Shown here piece after piece: positions 12,775 through 25,000 of a stretch of 64,000 bases of DNA (position 1 is the stretch's first letter; each line of letters opens with the position of its first letter). This stretch comes from Pilaira anomala. Taxonomy: Eukaryota; Mucoromycota; Mucoromycetes; Mucorales; Mucoraceae. Both the position numbers and the translations under genes were made by a program. The notes under the pieces are model-generated. The model was given only the letters and a program-made list of their open reading frames with translations, did no database searches and was not told the origin of the DNA. The DNA is taken from the NCBI GenBank assembly GCA_025716855.1, contig JAIXMQ010000001.1, positions 62,001 to 126,000 on the forward strand, given 5' to 3'.

Positions 12775-12834
12775 TACGTGTCATTGCTTTATTTTAAACA
12801 GGCAATAATGACATGTAAAAACAACTGCCACGTA
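12775..12834. promoter_or_regulatory. Pair of TACGTG (UPRE-2-like) boxes upstream of HAC1
   Basis: TACGTGTC at 12775-12782 on the plus strand and GCCACGTA at 12827-12834 (TACGTGGC on minus) lie about 290-350 bp before the HAC1 ATG in opposite orientation. TACGTG is the yeast UPRE-2 core and CCACG is the metazoan ERSE half site. Autoregulation is an inference. Confidence 0.35.
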
Positions 12835-12839
12835 TTCTT

Positions 12840-14559
12840 CCATCCTAGAGGTTAAAATAGAAAGATTGGTTATAGGATCTCTCTCTCTCTTACTAATTGA
12901 AGTAAGTTAGTAGCTTAATAAATTAATTTGTCGTCGTATGATATCATCAGGTGTTGCTAAATATCAAGTAGACTGTTTTTTTATGTATTTAAAGAAGTAC
13001 ATTTATAAAAGTGATGATGACAATGTAACAAACATTACTACTTTATGTTTATACTGGTATATTGCATTTATTATTGTCCTCGTTTGAATTGTACAACCGT
13101 GGCTGATGATATATGATGAGTGTTGTGTATATGTTACTCCATTCAATTATTTCTTCTATTATACTTTTGTTACATACCTGCTGCTGCTGCTGCTGCTGGC
13201 GTAAATTTTATTATTCTTCCGAAACGCGAAACTTTTTAACAACAACAACAAAACAACAAAAAAAAAACTTGTTTTTTATTCTAAAACCTAGAGGAGCATT
13301 ACATATGTAGGTGTATATTTTTAGATTTACATGCAACCGCTTTATCGTTTATAATAGACTACTACTACTACTACTATGTTTTGTTTTTTTGTGTAGCTGT
13401 ATTAAAGTCTAATATACAATCGTCATTATTCGACTATTTTTAATAAAGTAATAAGACTCCCTTTTTTTTTTTTTTTTCTCAAATATTTGTCATGAAAAAA
13501 GCTACTAACTAGTCTTTATAGATAAACAAAACAATATATTATCATGGCTTCTTTTTTACTGAAAGAAAAAGAGTGTGTTACAAAATGGTCTTTGGTAACT
13601 TTTTTTTTTTTTTTGTTACCTTACGCACAGACTACAGAATCAAAAAAAGTAAAAAAATAAAATAAAATAAAATTGTCATTTAGAATGTTTCTTTTCCTAT
13701 TTTCTTTTATTTATTTAAACAAGTTAATACTTTGATTTCAATATACAAGAAAAAAAAAAAAAAAAAAAGAGGTCATTTGACTTTTTCTAACAGCACTCAC
13801 GCACGTAAACAAGAAAAATAATACTCTTTTTTAAATGGCTCAGTTAAGATCAGTCTCCGTTCAAAAAATTACGCCCGAATAGATGTGTGTGTGTGTGACT
13901 TTGGGAACTTTTATAAAGTCTAGGCACCACCGGAATAGCCATAAAAGAGATTTAAAAAAAAGAAAAAAGGTCTGCTGCAATTGGGCTGAAAATAATCATG
14001 ATTATATATTAGTTATTACACGTAAAAAAAAAAAAAAATATCATGTATACATATAAAAAAAAAAGTAAAAAAAAGTAAAAAAGTAAAAAAGTTTTTAATG
14101 TGATACAAACAAAAAGTACTTGATTCCCGCCTCAAAGTAAAAAAAAAAAAAGATGTAGGCTGATATCATTTCTATAGTAAAATGACAACTAAAGTAAATA
14201 TGTAATTTGTATTCACTTTTTTTTTTGACAAAAATAATAAAAAGTTGTCATTCTAATTCCCCCTCTCTCTCTCTCTGTCTCTGTCTTTCAGTTTACGTCT
14301 CTTTTTCACTACAAGTTTTAAAAAGAAGAAGATTGTTGTTTCCCTTATTTAGTTCCCCGACTTTTTATTTAAATTTTCTTTTTTCTTTTGCGTCCTTTTT
14401 TCTCTTTTTTATAGAAACGATTTATTATTGTCGTACAACTATAATTTTTTTTTTTCTGATACATTAAAAAAAAGTTATCAACTATAAAATCACGTCGTTT
14501 TATCTCTCTTCCTCTCTTCTTTCTTCTTCTTATTTTTTTTTTATTTCTTCTTCTTGATA
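12840..14559. other. Intergenic, divergent HAC1 / NDT80-like promoters
   Basis: About 1.7 kb between start codons, with GCT repeat (13181-13199), TAC repeat (about 13359-13374), many poly-A/T runs and a CT tract before the NDT80-like start. No supported gene was seen; short open frames are low-complexity. Confidence 0.5.
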
Positions 14560-16605
14560 ATGAATACAACACACGATTCTAAAGATTGGCACACCATGTC
14601 TCAAGCGCCGCTCCAAACCACACCTAACGCAATGGATTCATTATCTTCTCCTAAACCATCTAACAGTACCTTTACTGCTCATACAAGCTCAAATAATTAT
14701 AATAATAATTCTAATGCTTATTCACAATCTGAATCACATACAATGTAAGTAATGTTTTTCCTTTTTTTTTTTAAAAAAAAATCAGTACCCAATGTCAATT
14801 TTTTTTTTTTTTTATGCTGTACCTGTCGCTGTTTAGTGCAACAGGTACTACAAAGAAAAAAAAAAATTTAGTGTGTACACTTTTTTTTTTTTTTTTCCAT
14901 GATAACTAAAAAATGTTACTAGGCAACCAAGTTATAATGATCAAGAAACAGATTCAAGTAGATTACCTGGGTAATTTTTTTTTTTTTTTGTTGTTGTTGT
15001 TGTATTTGTTTTTATTATTCTATCAAATTCTAATTGGTTCTTAGTATGACTGCTCACTCTCAACCTGGTACGCCTCGTCCTGAAAATAATCGTCAAGAGT
15101 CATACATCTATCAACAACCTACTCCATTCCCTGTTCGTAATAATGTGAGTGTAAGAGGTAGAACAAGTCTCTTTGCAAATGAAATAGGTCCATACTTTAC
15201 TCCAGAAAAACCTTTTGAAAACCTTTATTCTTCTGACAAGACTACCTTGTAAGTTATAGCTTACAAAAAAAAAAAAAAAAATGTATACTTGTTAATATTT
15301 ATCTTTTTTTTTTTTTTTTACATTAGACTCTCTGTACGTGTTCAATCTAAAATGGATCGAGGATTCTTCATGGCAGAGAATGATTGGACTTGTTATCGTC
15401 GAAATTATTTTCAAGTAAGCAGTGTATTCTCTCTTCATGGCTTTAACCATTATTTTTCAATGAACAATGACCCTCATCAAGTTCAACCGATCTATATACA
15501 AATGGAAGGTAAGCTGGTACCCGTCCAACGTTTTCTTCTCGGTATCTCGGCTCGTGTAGCCAACAGTGAAAAAGAAATCGAATTGATTCAACATACACCT
15601 AAGCGTGATAAAGGTCCTCAGTTCAGACCGGATCCTAAACCCATTGCCCCTGGTGGAAATCTATCCATGAGTTCCGTTGCTAATAGTCAAAATATCGTCA
15701 CCTTTGAACGTGTTCAGTTTAAAACCGCTACTGCAAATAATGGTAAACGTAGGGCTGCTCAACAATATTATGTTTGTATGGTCGAATTATATGCTGAAAT
15801 CGATCATCATGAATTGGTCAAAGTCGCTGGTTGTAAATCTTCTCCTTTGGTTGTACGTGGTAGAAGTCCTGGTCATTACGCTGATGTAGGTGAACGTCAA
15901 TCCTTACCTCCACCTACTGTTACTACGGGTGGTGATAATATGGTACCTGAAAATTCACGTCAACATGTATTCTCTACTTATCAAAAGCCACCTACCTCTC
16001 ATACTTCTCCTACTACTACTACTTCTACTTCTAATATGAGCTCTGAATACCCTAGTCATAATCAACAACAAGCACCACCACCACCACCACCACCACCTTC
16101 TGGATATCCTTACTATGGTGGATATTCTCATCAATATAATAACAATACACAACAACAGCAACAAAGTTCAAATTCTAATGTATCTTCACCTGTTTCTCAT
16201 CCACCTCATCCATCACCTTATCCTCATCATACACAAGTACAAAACTATGCTATTCATGATGCTAATAGTCACCCAGAAAGTTATTCAACCAATGAATTTC
16301 AAAATAACAATTCAAATAATGAAGAGAGTAAGATGATGCATCATCCATTCAATATGCAACAAACAGGCCCTATTGAATCACCTCATAGTGGATATGATTG
16401 GCAAAGAGCAAGATATAATAGTTCTTCTTCTTCTTCTTCTGCTCCATCACCTGGTCAACAAACAGAAGGTAGTGCTCAACAAACTTATTTCTCTCATAGT
16501 GATGCACGTTCATCTTATTCACCTACAACACCTACTTATGCTAACTCAGGAAGAAAGTATAGTAATAATGCTGTACCAAATCTTATGAACAAGCAAATTG
16601 TATAA
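14560..16605 (+). CDS. NDT80/PhoG-family transcription factor
   Basis: Four exons, 14560-14744, 14923-14970, 15045-15248 and 15327-16605, give 571 residues. The last exon carries the NDT80/PhoG DNA-binding domain (about residues 147-345): RVQSKMDRGFFMAENDWTCYRRNYFQ, the FSLHGF strand, GISARV, IELIQHTPKRDKGPQ, VTFERVQFKTATANNGKRRAAQQYY and SSPLVVRGRSPGHY. The C-terminal third is Pro/Gln/Ser/Asn-rich with polyproline and poly-Gln runs, as in transactivation regions. Relatives are Ndt80 (meiosis), XprG/Vib-1 (starvation, programmed death) and Rep1; which role applies here cannot be told. Exon 2 is only 48 nt. The start is the first ATG in the CT-rich leader. Confidence 0.9.
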
Positions 16606-16783
16606 ACAAAAGCAAAAAGTTTTTTCTGCAACCACAACAACAACATCAACAACAACAAAAAAAGTATCCTTTTATCACTTTATATATTATATTATTCCTG
16701 TTTTTTTTTTCTTCTTCTTCATCATCTTAAATACCACTTTTCTCTCTTTTTTTTTTTAAATAAAAAAAAAAAAAAAGGGTTTT

Positions 16784-19482
16784 CTATATACAATCTTCTT
16801 CTTCTTTTGTTACTGGTTCTGTTTGTACTACTAATTCTTCTTCTTTGGTAACAAATTTTCCAAGTACTAATTCTTTCACGGATTGAATAAAGTTTTCTTC
16901 ATCTTGTTGCTTTAAAAATAAGTGAGCTTTCAGTGAATCCAATAGTTTATCTAACCTTGTTTGAGTACCAAACGGTAACAACATATTGACTTTACTGTTT
17001 TGATTATATTAGTAAAAAAAAAAAAAAAAAAAAGAAAAGAAAAAAAAAAAACACTGCTGTAAAAAAAAAAAAAAAAAAAAAAAAAACTTACTGTTCATAG
17101 TCTTTGTATTCTTCAATGAGGTCAACAAGTTGCTCATAAATTTCAGACGAGACCTGCTCGCTTTGTAAAACGGTTCTACGACATGCATAAGGTACACCTA
17201 GAGAGATTTGTAAGTTCAAATTAAATCTACTTACTAAAAAAAAAAAAAAAAAAAGTTGAACTTACGAAATGAATGTAATTCGTTCCATTCTTTACTAATA
17301 TGCAAGTATTGAATTTGTGAATGATCACTAAGTATTTCTGGGTCGTACGGTGTTACAATCACACCAATAAACGGTTCATCACCCGAATCTTCTTTTCTAA
17401 ATAACGTCTTTTTTTTTTTGTATGTTTATTAGATTAGATAATAATAAAAAAAAACATTTTTTTTTTTACCTGATAGGATGTTTGATTTTCAATATCTCTT
17501 ATACTTGGATGTGGTTCAAATGTAGGATGTGAGTGATACCAGCCTACTACATCAAATCCTTTATCTGCAAATACTTCACGCGCCTTCATTTCAGAAGCTG
17601 GATCCATTTCACATTGAATTCCTGTACTCGTACTTTGACATGGAAACACAGATTTTACTTGTAACACTTTTGTTTCACCTCTCATCACAAAGTTTCCACC
17701 TAGTAATCCAATAATTTCTGTATGTGCTAAATGAGAATGAAAATCCATGACTAGCTATGCACATACAAAAAAAAATTTTTTTTTTAAAAAAAAAAGAAGT
17801 ATCCATGCTGTTACATTTAATAAACTTACAAGAGCATCACTTATAATTTCTACTTCAAATGGTGCGGGTAAATCATCATTATAATGGTTAGTTGGTACTA
17901 ATCTAAATGGGTCATATCCTCTACCAAAATCATCTCCTCCATAGTATTGGTTGGATCTTTTCATTACACGTTTCGGTTTTGGATCTATAATGGATGAAAC
18001 GGTTTAATAATATTTTCATAATCAATTATAAATTTAATATATTACCTAATGGAACAATCACTTGTCCATGTTCAATTACTCTACCTTCCAATTCTTTTGG
18101 ATCCACCCTATATGTACTCTTGTATGTTAATTATGTATTCAAACTGTATATATTAATTAGCTTTATACCATTCACCCTTTTCGTTCCTCACTTTTCTCTT
18201 TCTTGGTCTAATCATAATAAAAAATAAATACTTTTTTTTTTTTTTCTTCTGTACATCATTATAATAATTTACCCATCGTATCCAACTACAAATTCAGCCG
18301 GATCAAAATGATCTTGTTCATCTTGTTCATAAACTTCACGTGGTACTCTTTTAGGAGGTCGAGGTGCATGTGTAGTACAATTAACATTGATAGCTCCAAT
18401 GGATTCTAAATACTGATGAACACGACCAATTGCATTCACATCACCGCAATCTTTTAAACCTTTGCGAGCACTTGTTTTTGTTAAATATTTCGGCTTACAT
18501 TGATGCCAACAATCCAACATGTGATTACGTATCTTTAGATATCTGTCGGGTGTTTTACTATACTTTTGTTTAAACCATTCTGGATTCTGAATCATTTCTT
18601 CTTCTGATACTTGATATCTATCAAAATTTGGATCTTGATGATGTTGAGGTTTTGGTTCAATTGGTTTAATTTCTATTGGTTTTACTATTATTTCTTCCTC
18701 TTTTTCTTCTACTTCTTTATGGTTTGCTGTTTGTGGTTCGTCTACTAATTGCTGAGTTGCGGGTATATCTTGATCTACAACTAGTCTATCTTGTTTGGTC
18801 ACAGGAACCTCTACTTTATCTGTTTGTATTAAATGTCTAGCGTGATTTTTACATTGTAATGGGTTCCTTGTCTTAATATGTTCTGATATTGCTTTCCAAT
18901 TACCGAATCCATATTTAACCTAACAAAAAGATATGTAGTAAGCATGTGATATGAAAGTTTATTTAACCTTTTTTTTTTTTTTTTTTGTTACCAATGCTTC
19001 TTTCAGCAAATCATCTTCTTCTGAACTCCACCTGGTTTTGTGAGAGGGTAAAGATGCAGATGATATCACTCCTAACTTAAAGCTTAATTTTTTTTTTTTT
19101 TATCATGATTTCCCTGTCAAAATAATAATACCTTCTTTCTTTGATTTTTTGTTATTGTGGTTGGTAGAGGAATCACTAGGAAGAAAACTATAATCCGAAT
19201 CAACTATAGTTTCCTTTCTCTTTTTTGATGGTAAACTATCTTGTTGATAATAATATTCTTCTTCTGCCAACATTTGTTCAATGAGTTTACGAGATTCTGT
19301 ATCCATGTTATTATCGTTCCAGTCATCCGTTACAGTTCTATTGTGCGCGTGTGTGTAAGTCTTGAACAATAAAAATAAAAATAAAAAAAGGGGGGGGGAA
19401 CAAACCTTGACTTGAGTACACTCATTTCTTCCTCTTCCTCTTCTTCACTTCCAATATCAATAAGTTCTTCGTCTGGATCCAT
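16784..19482 (-). CDS. MYSM1: MYSM1-like SANT-SWIRM-JAMM histone H2A deubiquitinase
   Basis: Eleven exons (19406-19482, 19132-19337, 18992-19071, 18273-18919, 18169-18207, 18046-18116, 17830-17984, 17470-17754, 17266-17407, 17092-17197, 16784-16994) give 672 residues in one frame. Order: acidic N-terminus, SANT/Myb ([19 protein letters not shown]...[19 protein letters not shown]), SWIRM ([20 protein letters not shown]...[14 protein letters not shown]), then an MPN domain with Glu of EIIGLLGG and the complete [18 protein letters not shown]. Metal ligands are intact, so an active metalloprotease is expected. In animals MYSM1 removes ubiquitin from H2A. The exon 5/6 junction near 18116-18169 is the least certain. 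Confidence 0.88.
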
Positions 19483-19872
19483 TTGTTTTTTTTTTTATAT
19501 TGATTACAAGTACGTCTTAATGAGAGATTAAAAAAAAATATATATTCAAGGGCGGATTCAAAGCATTTTAAGTGACTGTTAAGGTCCACAAGCCAAAAAA
19601 AAAAAAAAAAAAAGAAAAAAAAAACCAGTTTTCTTGCATGTGTGAGAACCTCAACAATCAGATGAATGATTTATTTCATTGTATCACTACTATTTATGGT
19701 GAATATAAACTTGTTTTGTCTTTTTTGTATAACACTATCACAAATGGTCACTTGCTTTTTTTTTTTTTTTGTACAGGAAAAAAAAAAGATAGAGTATAAA
19801 TATCCTTCTCTCTCTTACTTTGTTTCTTTTCCTTCTTTTTATTCTCTATCATATTCCTCTTTTTGATCTCAT
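19483..19872. promoter_or_regulatory. Divergent promoter, MYSM1-like and PMA1
   Basis: 390 bp between start codons with two poly-A/T tracts (about 19595-19624 and 19757-19770) and a CT-rich leader with TATAAATA (19795-19802) about 70 bp before the PMA1 ATG, a likely TATA box. Confidence 0.5.
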
Positions 19873-22800
19873 ATGACGTTAGCGGAAACAAACGATCCAA
19901 CTTATCATCGACAGGATGCTATTGAGCAAGAGAAGGATACTCAAGGGTCCAACAATAATGCTCTAACTCCAATCCAACATTTGACTGTAGAAGAGTTGTA
20001 TGATAAAGATAAATATGATTTATCAACGATGGAGCCAGGAGATGTATTTACACTTTTACAGTAAGTAGCTCAAATCGGTTTCTTTTTCTTTCTTTTTTTT
20101 TTCTTTTTTTTATATCTAAATCTATAAATACCACACATGTAGAACAACTACAGATGGTTTAACCTCAACAGAAGCTGCAGCTCGTATCGAAAAATTTGGT
20201 TATAATCGTTTAGAACATAAGGAAGTGAATCCAATCTTGCAATTCCTTGGGTTTATGTGGAACCCACTTTCTTGGGTCATGGAAGCTGCTGCCATTGTAG
20301 CCATTGCGCTATCAAACGGAGGTGGTGAACCACCCGATTGGGAAGATTTTATTGGTATCATTCTCTTGTTATTAGCAAATGCCACGATTGGTTTTCTGGA
20401 AGAACGTCAAGCAGGGAACGCAGTCAAGGCATTAATGGAGTCATTAGCTCCTGAATGTAAAGTCAAACGTGATGGTGAATGGAGAACGATGGAAGCTGCT
20501 GAATTAGTACCTGGCGATGTGATCAGTATCAAACTAGGTGATGTAATTCCTGCGGACGGTCGATTGATTTCAGCTCACGGTCAAGTCTCCATTGATCAAG
20601 CTGCTTTAACGGGTGAATCTTTACCGGTAGGTAAACATGCTGGAGATGAAATCTTTTCGGGTTCTACTGTCAAACAAGGTGAAGCGGAAGCGGTCGTGAT
20701 CGGTACAGGTTTAAATACTTTCTTTGGTCGTGCTGCAAAATTGGTAGGAGATGCGGGTGATGATGTGGGTCATTTACAATCTATTTTGGCAAAGATTGGT
20801 AATTTTTGTCTTTGTAGTATCGGTGTCTTTTTAATTGCAGAAATATTGGTGATGTATGCCGGTTTCCGTTATAGTTATCGTGACGGTATTGATAACTTAC
20901 TTGTGTTACTCATTGGTGGTATTCCTATTGCAATGCCTACTGTACTTTCTGTCACACTTGCCATTGGTGCGAAACAATTGGCTGAACACAAAGCTATCGT
21001 GACTCGAATTACAGCCATTGAAGAAATGGCTGCTGTAACCATTTTATGTTCAGATAAGACCGGTACACTTACTTTAAATAAGCTGATTGTAGATAAACCT
21101 ACCATCAAGATTTATTCTGATTTTGATGCGGAAGGTGTCATCCTTATCTCGGCTTATGCTTCTCGTACTGAAAATCAAGATGCAATTGATTTTTGCGTAG
21201 TCAATTCGTTACCTAATCCAAAAGAGGCTAGATATGATATTCAAGAACTTGGTTTCGAACCTTTTAATCCCACGAACAAACGTACCGAAATTACTTATAG
21301 AAGAATATCAGATGGTAAACTCTTCCGTGCTACCAAAGGTATGTCCCACTTCATTTTAGACCTCTGTACTCGTGATAAAACAGAGGCACAGATACGATTA
21401 TTGAATGATGACGTGGATGAATTCGCTCGTCGTGGTTTACGTTCACTTGCAGTTGCGATTGAAGAAATTGAAGGTAATGACCATAAAGCAAAAGGTACTG
21501 GATTTCGTCTTATTGGTCTTTTGCCCATCTATGATCCTCCTCGTTCCGATACTAAGGAAACGATTGACCGCGCTATTGAATTGGGTGTACAAGTCAAAAT
21601 GATCACGGGGGATCAATTAGCCATTGCAAAAGAAACAGGTCGTCGTCTTGGTATGGGTGATAACATGTATCTCTCAACTACTCTTAAAGATGGTCCTCCT
21701 TCCGGTTCTGGTTACTCTTCTATTGATGAACTTGTATTACAAGCAGATGGGTTTGCTGGTGTTTATCCTGAACACAAGTATGAAATTGTTCAAAGACTTC
21801 AAACAATGGGCCATATGACAGCCATGACAGGTGATGGTGTCAATGATGCACCTGCTCTTTCGAAATCAAATGTTGGTATTGCTGTAGCTGATGCCTCTGA
21901 CGCTGCTAGATCTGCTGCCGATATTGTATTAACCGAGCCTGGTCTTTCTGTTATTATCGAGGCATTAATTCATTCTCGTCAAATCTTTCAACGTATGAGA
22001 AATTATTCGATTTATACTTGTTCAGTTACAATTCGTGTTGTTGTTGGATTCGCGGTTATGGTATTCGCATTCAAATATAACTTCCCACCCTTTATGGTTT
22101 TAATTTTAGCTGTATTGAATGATGGTACAATCATGACGATTTCAACAGATCGTGTTAGACCATCGCCTTTTCCTGATCAATGGAACTTGTTTGAAATTTT
22201 TTCTTATGCAATCATGTATGGTCTTTATTTAGCTGCTTCTACTGTTGTATTCTTTGCTGTACTTTACCACACCGATTTCTTTCAATCTCGGTTCGGTATT
22301 CAACCATTTACAAATCCTAATGACGGTGTACTTCATTCTGTAATCTATCTTCAAGTCTCTACAATTTCACAAGGTCTCATCTTTATCACTCGGTCACAAA
22401 GTTGGTTCTTCCTTGAACGTCCTTCTACCTTATTAATGACTGCCTTTGTTATTGCTCAATTAGCTGCCACATTTATCTCTGTTTATGCTGATTGGGGTTT
22501 TACAGATATCATTGGATGTGGCTGGCCTTTGGCAGGTATTGCTTGGGTCTGGAATTTTATTTGGTTTGCTCCATTGGATTTAATTAAATTTGGTATGCAA
22601 AGATACTTCAGACCTGCTACAACAACAGAGGGCACCTCCATTCGTCGCTCAAGACGTCCATCTGTTGTTTCTACTTCTGGTTCTGCACGTTATTATGCTA
22701 ATCGTACACAATCACTTCGTTCTATGTCAAGACCTCGTAATTTCGGTCAACGTATCTTTGGTATGAATAAGAAGATGGTCATGGAACCAAATGAAATGAG

Positions 22801-22938
22801 AAGATTCTCATCTGTACAGGTAATATATATATATATGTAATATTTCCAATATGATTACTGACGTTAATTATTTATTAGACAAACCACGCTGCTCAAATTC
22901 TCAGCGGTGGAAGTTCACAATTACCTACTACTAAATAA
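19873..22938 (+). CDS. PMA1: Plasma-membrane H+-ATPase (P3A-type)
   Basis: Electrogenic proton pump that energises nutrient uptake. Exons 19873-20060, 20143-22819 and 22879-22938 encode 974 residues. Seen: DQAALTGESLPVGK (actuator, TGES), the phosphorylation motif SDKTGTLTLNKL, KGMSHFILDLC (nucleotide-binding), TGDQLAIAKETGRRLGMG, TGDGVNDAPALSKSNVGIAVADASDAARSAADIVLT (hinge), and about ten membrane spans. LTLNKL is the signature of fungal and plant proton pumps. The C-terminus has a basic Arg/Ser region (SIRRSRRPSVVSTSG) then a short spliced exon, corresponding to the autoinhibitory tail. The start lies just downstream of a TATA-like leader. Confidence 0.97.
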
Positions 22939-23516
22939 TAATAATTTTTTGCTATTAATTTTCCTTTAAAAATCGCAATTATACTTACAAGATAGGAATA
23001 TATTTTCTTAATAATAAATATTGTAGTCATTATCTTTTTTTTTTATCTATTATCTAACTGAACAGAATTTTTTCTTTAAGTCGATGAGGGCGAACTGTCT
23101 ACATGAAATTGACTTTTAAACATTTGATATCCAAAGTGGTTGAGCTGTATATTGATCTCATCACAGTATAAGTTTTAATCCATTGGTGTTTATCAATTAG
23201 TTATCCATCATCGTTGTTACTACTTGGTTGTTTTTTCACTCTCTCTTTTTCTCTTTAGATTCTAATATACCATCTTAAAGTACAAAAGGAAAGTTATGAA
23301 CATTTGGTTGGACAGCATGATAAATCCTTTTACTTTCATTTAATTCCCCAAACTACATGATTTTATCCAATAAAAATGGGTGAAATGGGTCATGGGGCGT
23401 ATCAATCACGAAAAAGTTGACAAAAGGAAAAGAAAAAAAAACAACCAGACGACTCTTATTTTTCTTTTTTCTTTTTCTGTTACTTTGATTCTATAAGATA
23501 TAATTGAATTCTAAAA
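22939..23516. other. Intergenic
   Basis: About 580 bp between PMA1 and the DUF1772 gene; AT-rich, with a CT-rich tract shortly before the downstream start. No other feature was seen. Confidence 0.5.
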
Positions 23517-23965
23517 ATGACATCTTTAGCTACATTGATCTATTATCCTCGCTCTATTGGCTTATTAGCAAATGGAATCTTTGCTGGTTTAGGAGTGACT
23601 CTGAATTGTGTTGGTGTACCGGCTATCATGGCATCAAGGGATCCTTTACCTTCTTTTATCAAGACCTATAACAATGCATCAAAGATAGCCATATCTAGCA
23701 TATTAGTTGGTACTGCTGCTAACGCTGTTTGTTACTATAGCACGAAGCGTACGAAATATCTCTTTGTTGCTGTTTTGACGTTTTTCAGTGCTCCTTTTAC
23801 TGTTTTCTTTATCGCTCCAGTCAATAAGGAATTGTTTGCTTTGGAAAATTGGGTGAAAACTATGATCGTAACAAGGTATCAAGACTTTTGAACAAATGGA
23901 GTACATTACAAACCTTCAGAACTTTAGCTGGAGTTACAGCATTTATTTTGAATGTTGTATATTAA
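23517..23965 (+). pseudogene. DUF1772 (anthrone oxygenase-like) membrane protein, single-base frameshift
   Basis: The frame from ATG 23517 gives a DUF1772-like protein with hydrophobic helices (ANGIFAGLGVTLNCVGVPAI, the central AISSILVGTAANAV and FSAPFTVFFIAPVNKEL) but ends early at 23891. One base out of frame, from about 23840, the sequence continues with E-N-Y-D-R-N-K-V-S-R-L-L-N-K-W and FRTLAGVTAFIL, the expected family C-terminus, to a stop at 23963-23965. The shift falls at TTTGGAAAATTGGG, where one extra G would restore the family reading. No intron with usable splice sites explains it. It may be a true mutation, an assembly error in a short run, or a truncated allele. Confidence 0.7.
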
Positions 23966-25000
23966 TAAAAATCGGATCATTTCTTTTTTTTTTTTTTTTT
24001 TTTGACTCATAACGTCTTTCTGAGTAAGGGTTTTTATGACAAGAGTTTTTCCGGTAATACCTACCAGGTTTTAGTCACACGTCAAAAAATACTTGGTGGT
24101 GTGACACTTAATTTCGTTTTCTTTTAACTGTTGATAATAATTGAGCTGAAGCTTTTCAATTCGTAGATACTCAATTACAATGTCTATTGGTATCTTCTTT
24201 TGAGTGAGAAGGGGAAGTTTATTTATTTTGACTTGATCTTTTTTGGATATATTTTCCCAAAACTATACTTATATTGTATGTATACATATATGATAATATT
24301 TATTCTCATCTCAAGATGGTTGTATAATCATGAGTGCTAAAACACAGAGTTTCATCTGTAAAATTCATACGAGATGTCCTACCTACCTTGATGTGGTGGA
24401 TCCATCTGTTTTTTTTAAAAAAAAAAAGGAAAAAGAAAAGCTACTATGTTTTTTGTGTGATAAATTTTGCATAGATTTATGCATGTCACACCAACATAAC
24501 AGGACGTAATAGCTGGTAGTAGATTTTATATTTTATCAAGTTTGATCCATTACGCAAAAATTTTACTCAACATAAAAGAATATTTAAATCGAATCTTCAT
24601 TAAGATTTTCATATAAGCCCTGTATTTAAAATGATAGTCTCTTGTACTTTTTTTTTCTTCCCCCATTAACATAACCAATTATTAAAATTTTAGCAATGGC
24701 GTTAAAGCAAAAAAATTAGCATGTAATACTTCAATGATTAAAGATAATAACACTGAGAAAGAAAGGAGAACCAAGCAAACGATTTAATGTCTGCGCGATT
24801 ATAGAAAATATGCGTAACTATTTATCTCGAGTATGTGATAAAAAAAAAACATTTTTAATCTCACCGCACTATAGGCTATAGTTAGACTACATTTTTTTTT
24901 TCCTTTCCCTTCTTTCTCTTTTTCATTTTTTTTTCTTTGCAAGAAGCAACTGACAACTGCTTTACCCTATCGTTCATAGCATCGTATTTTCAGAACTGAA
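23966..25000. other. Intergenic
   Basis: About 1 kb with a T18 run near 23983 and other poly-T/A runs; a GGTGTGACAC/GTGTCACACC-like pair of motifs occurs near 24098. No supported gene or RNA was seen. Confidence 0.45.
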
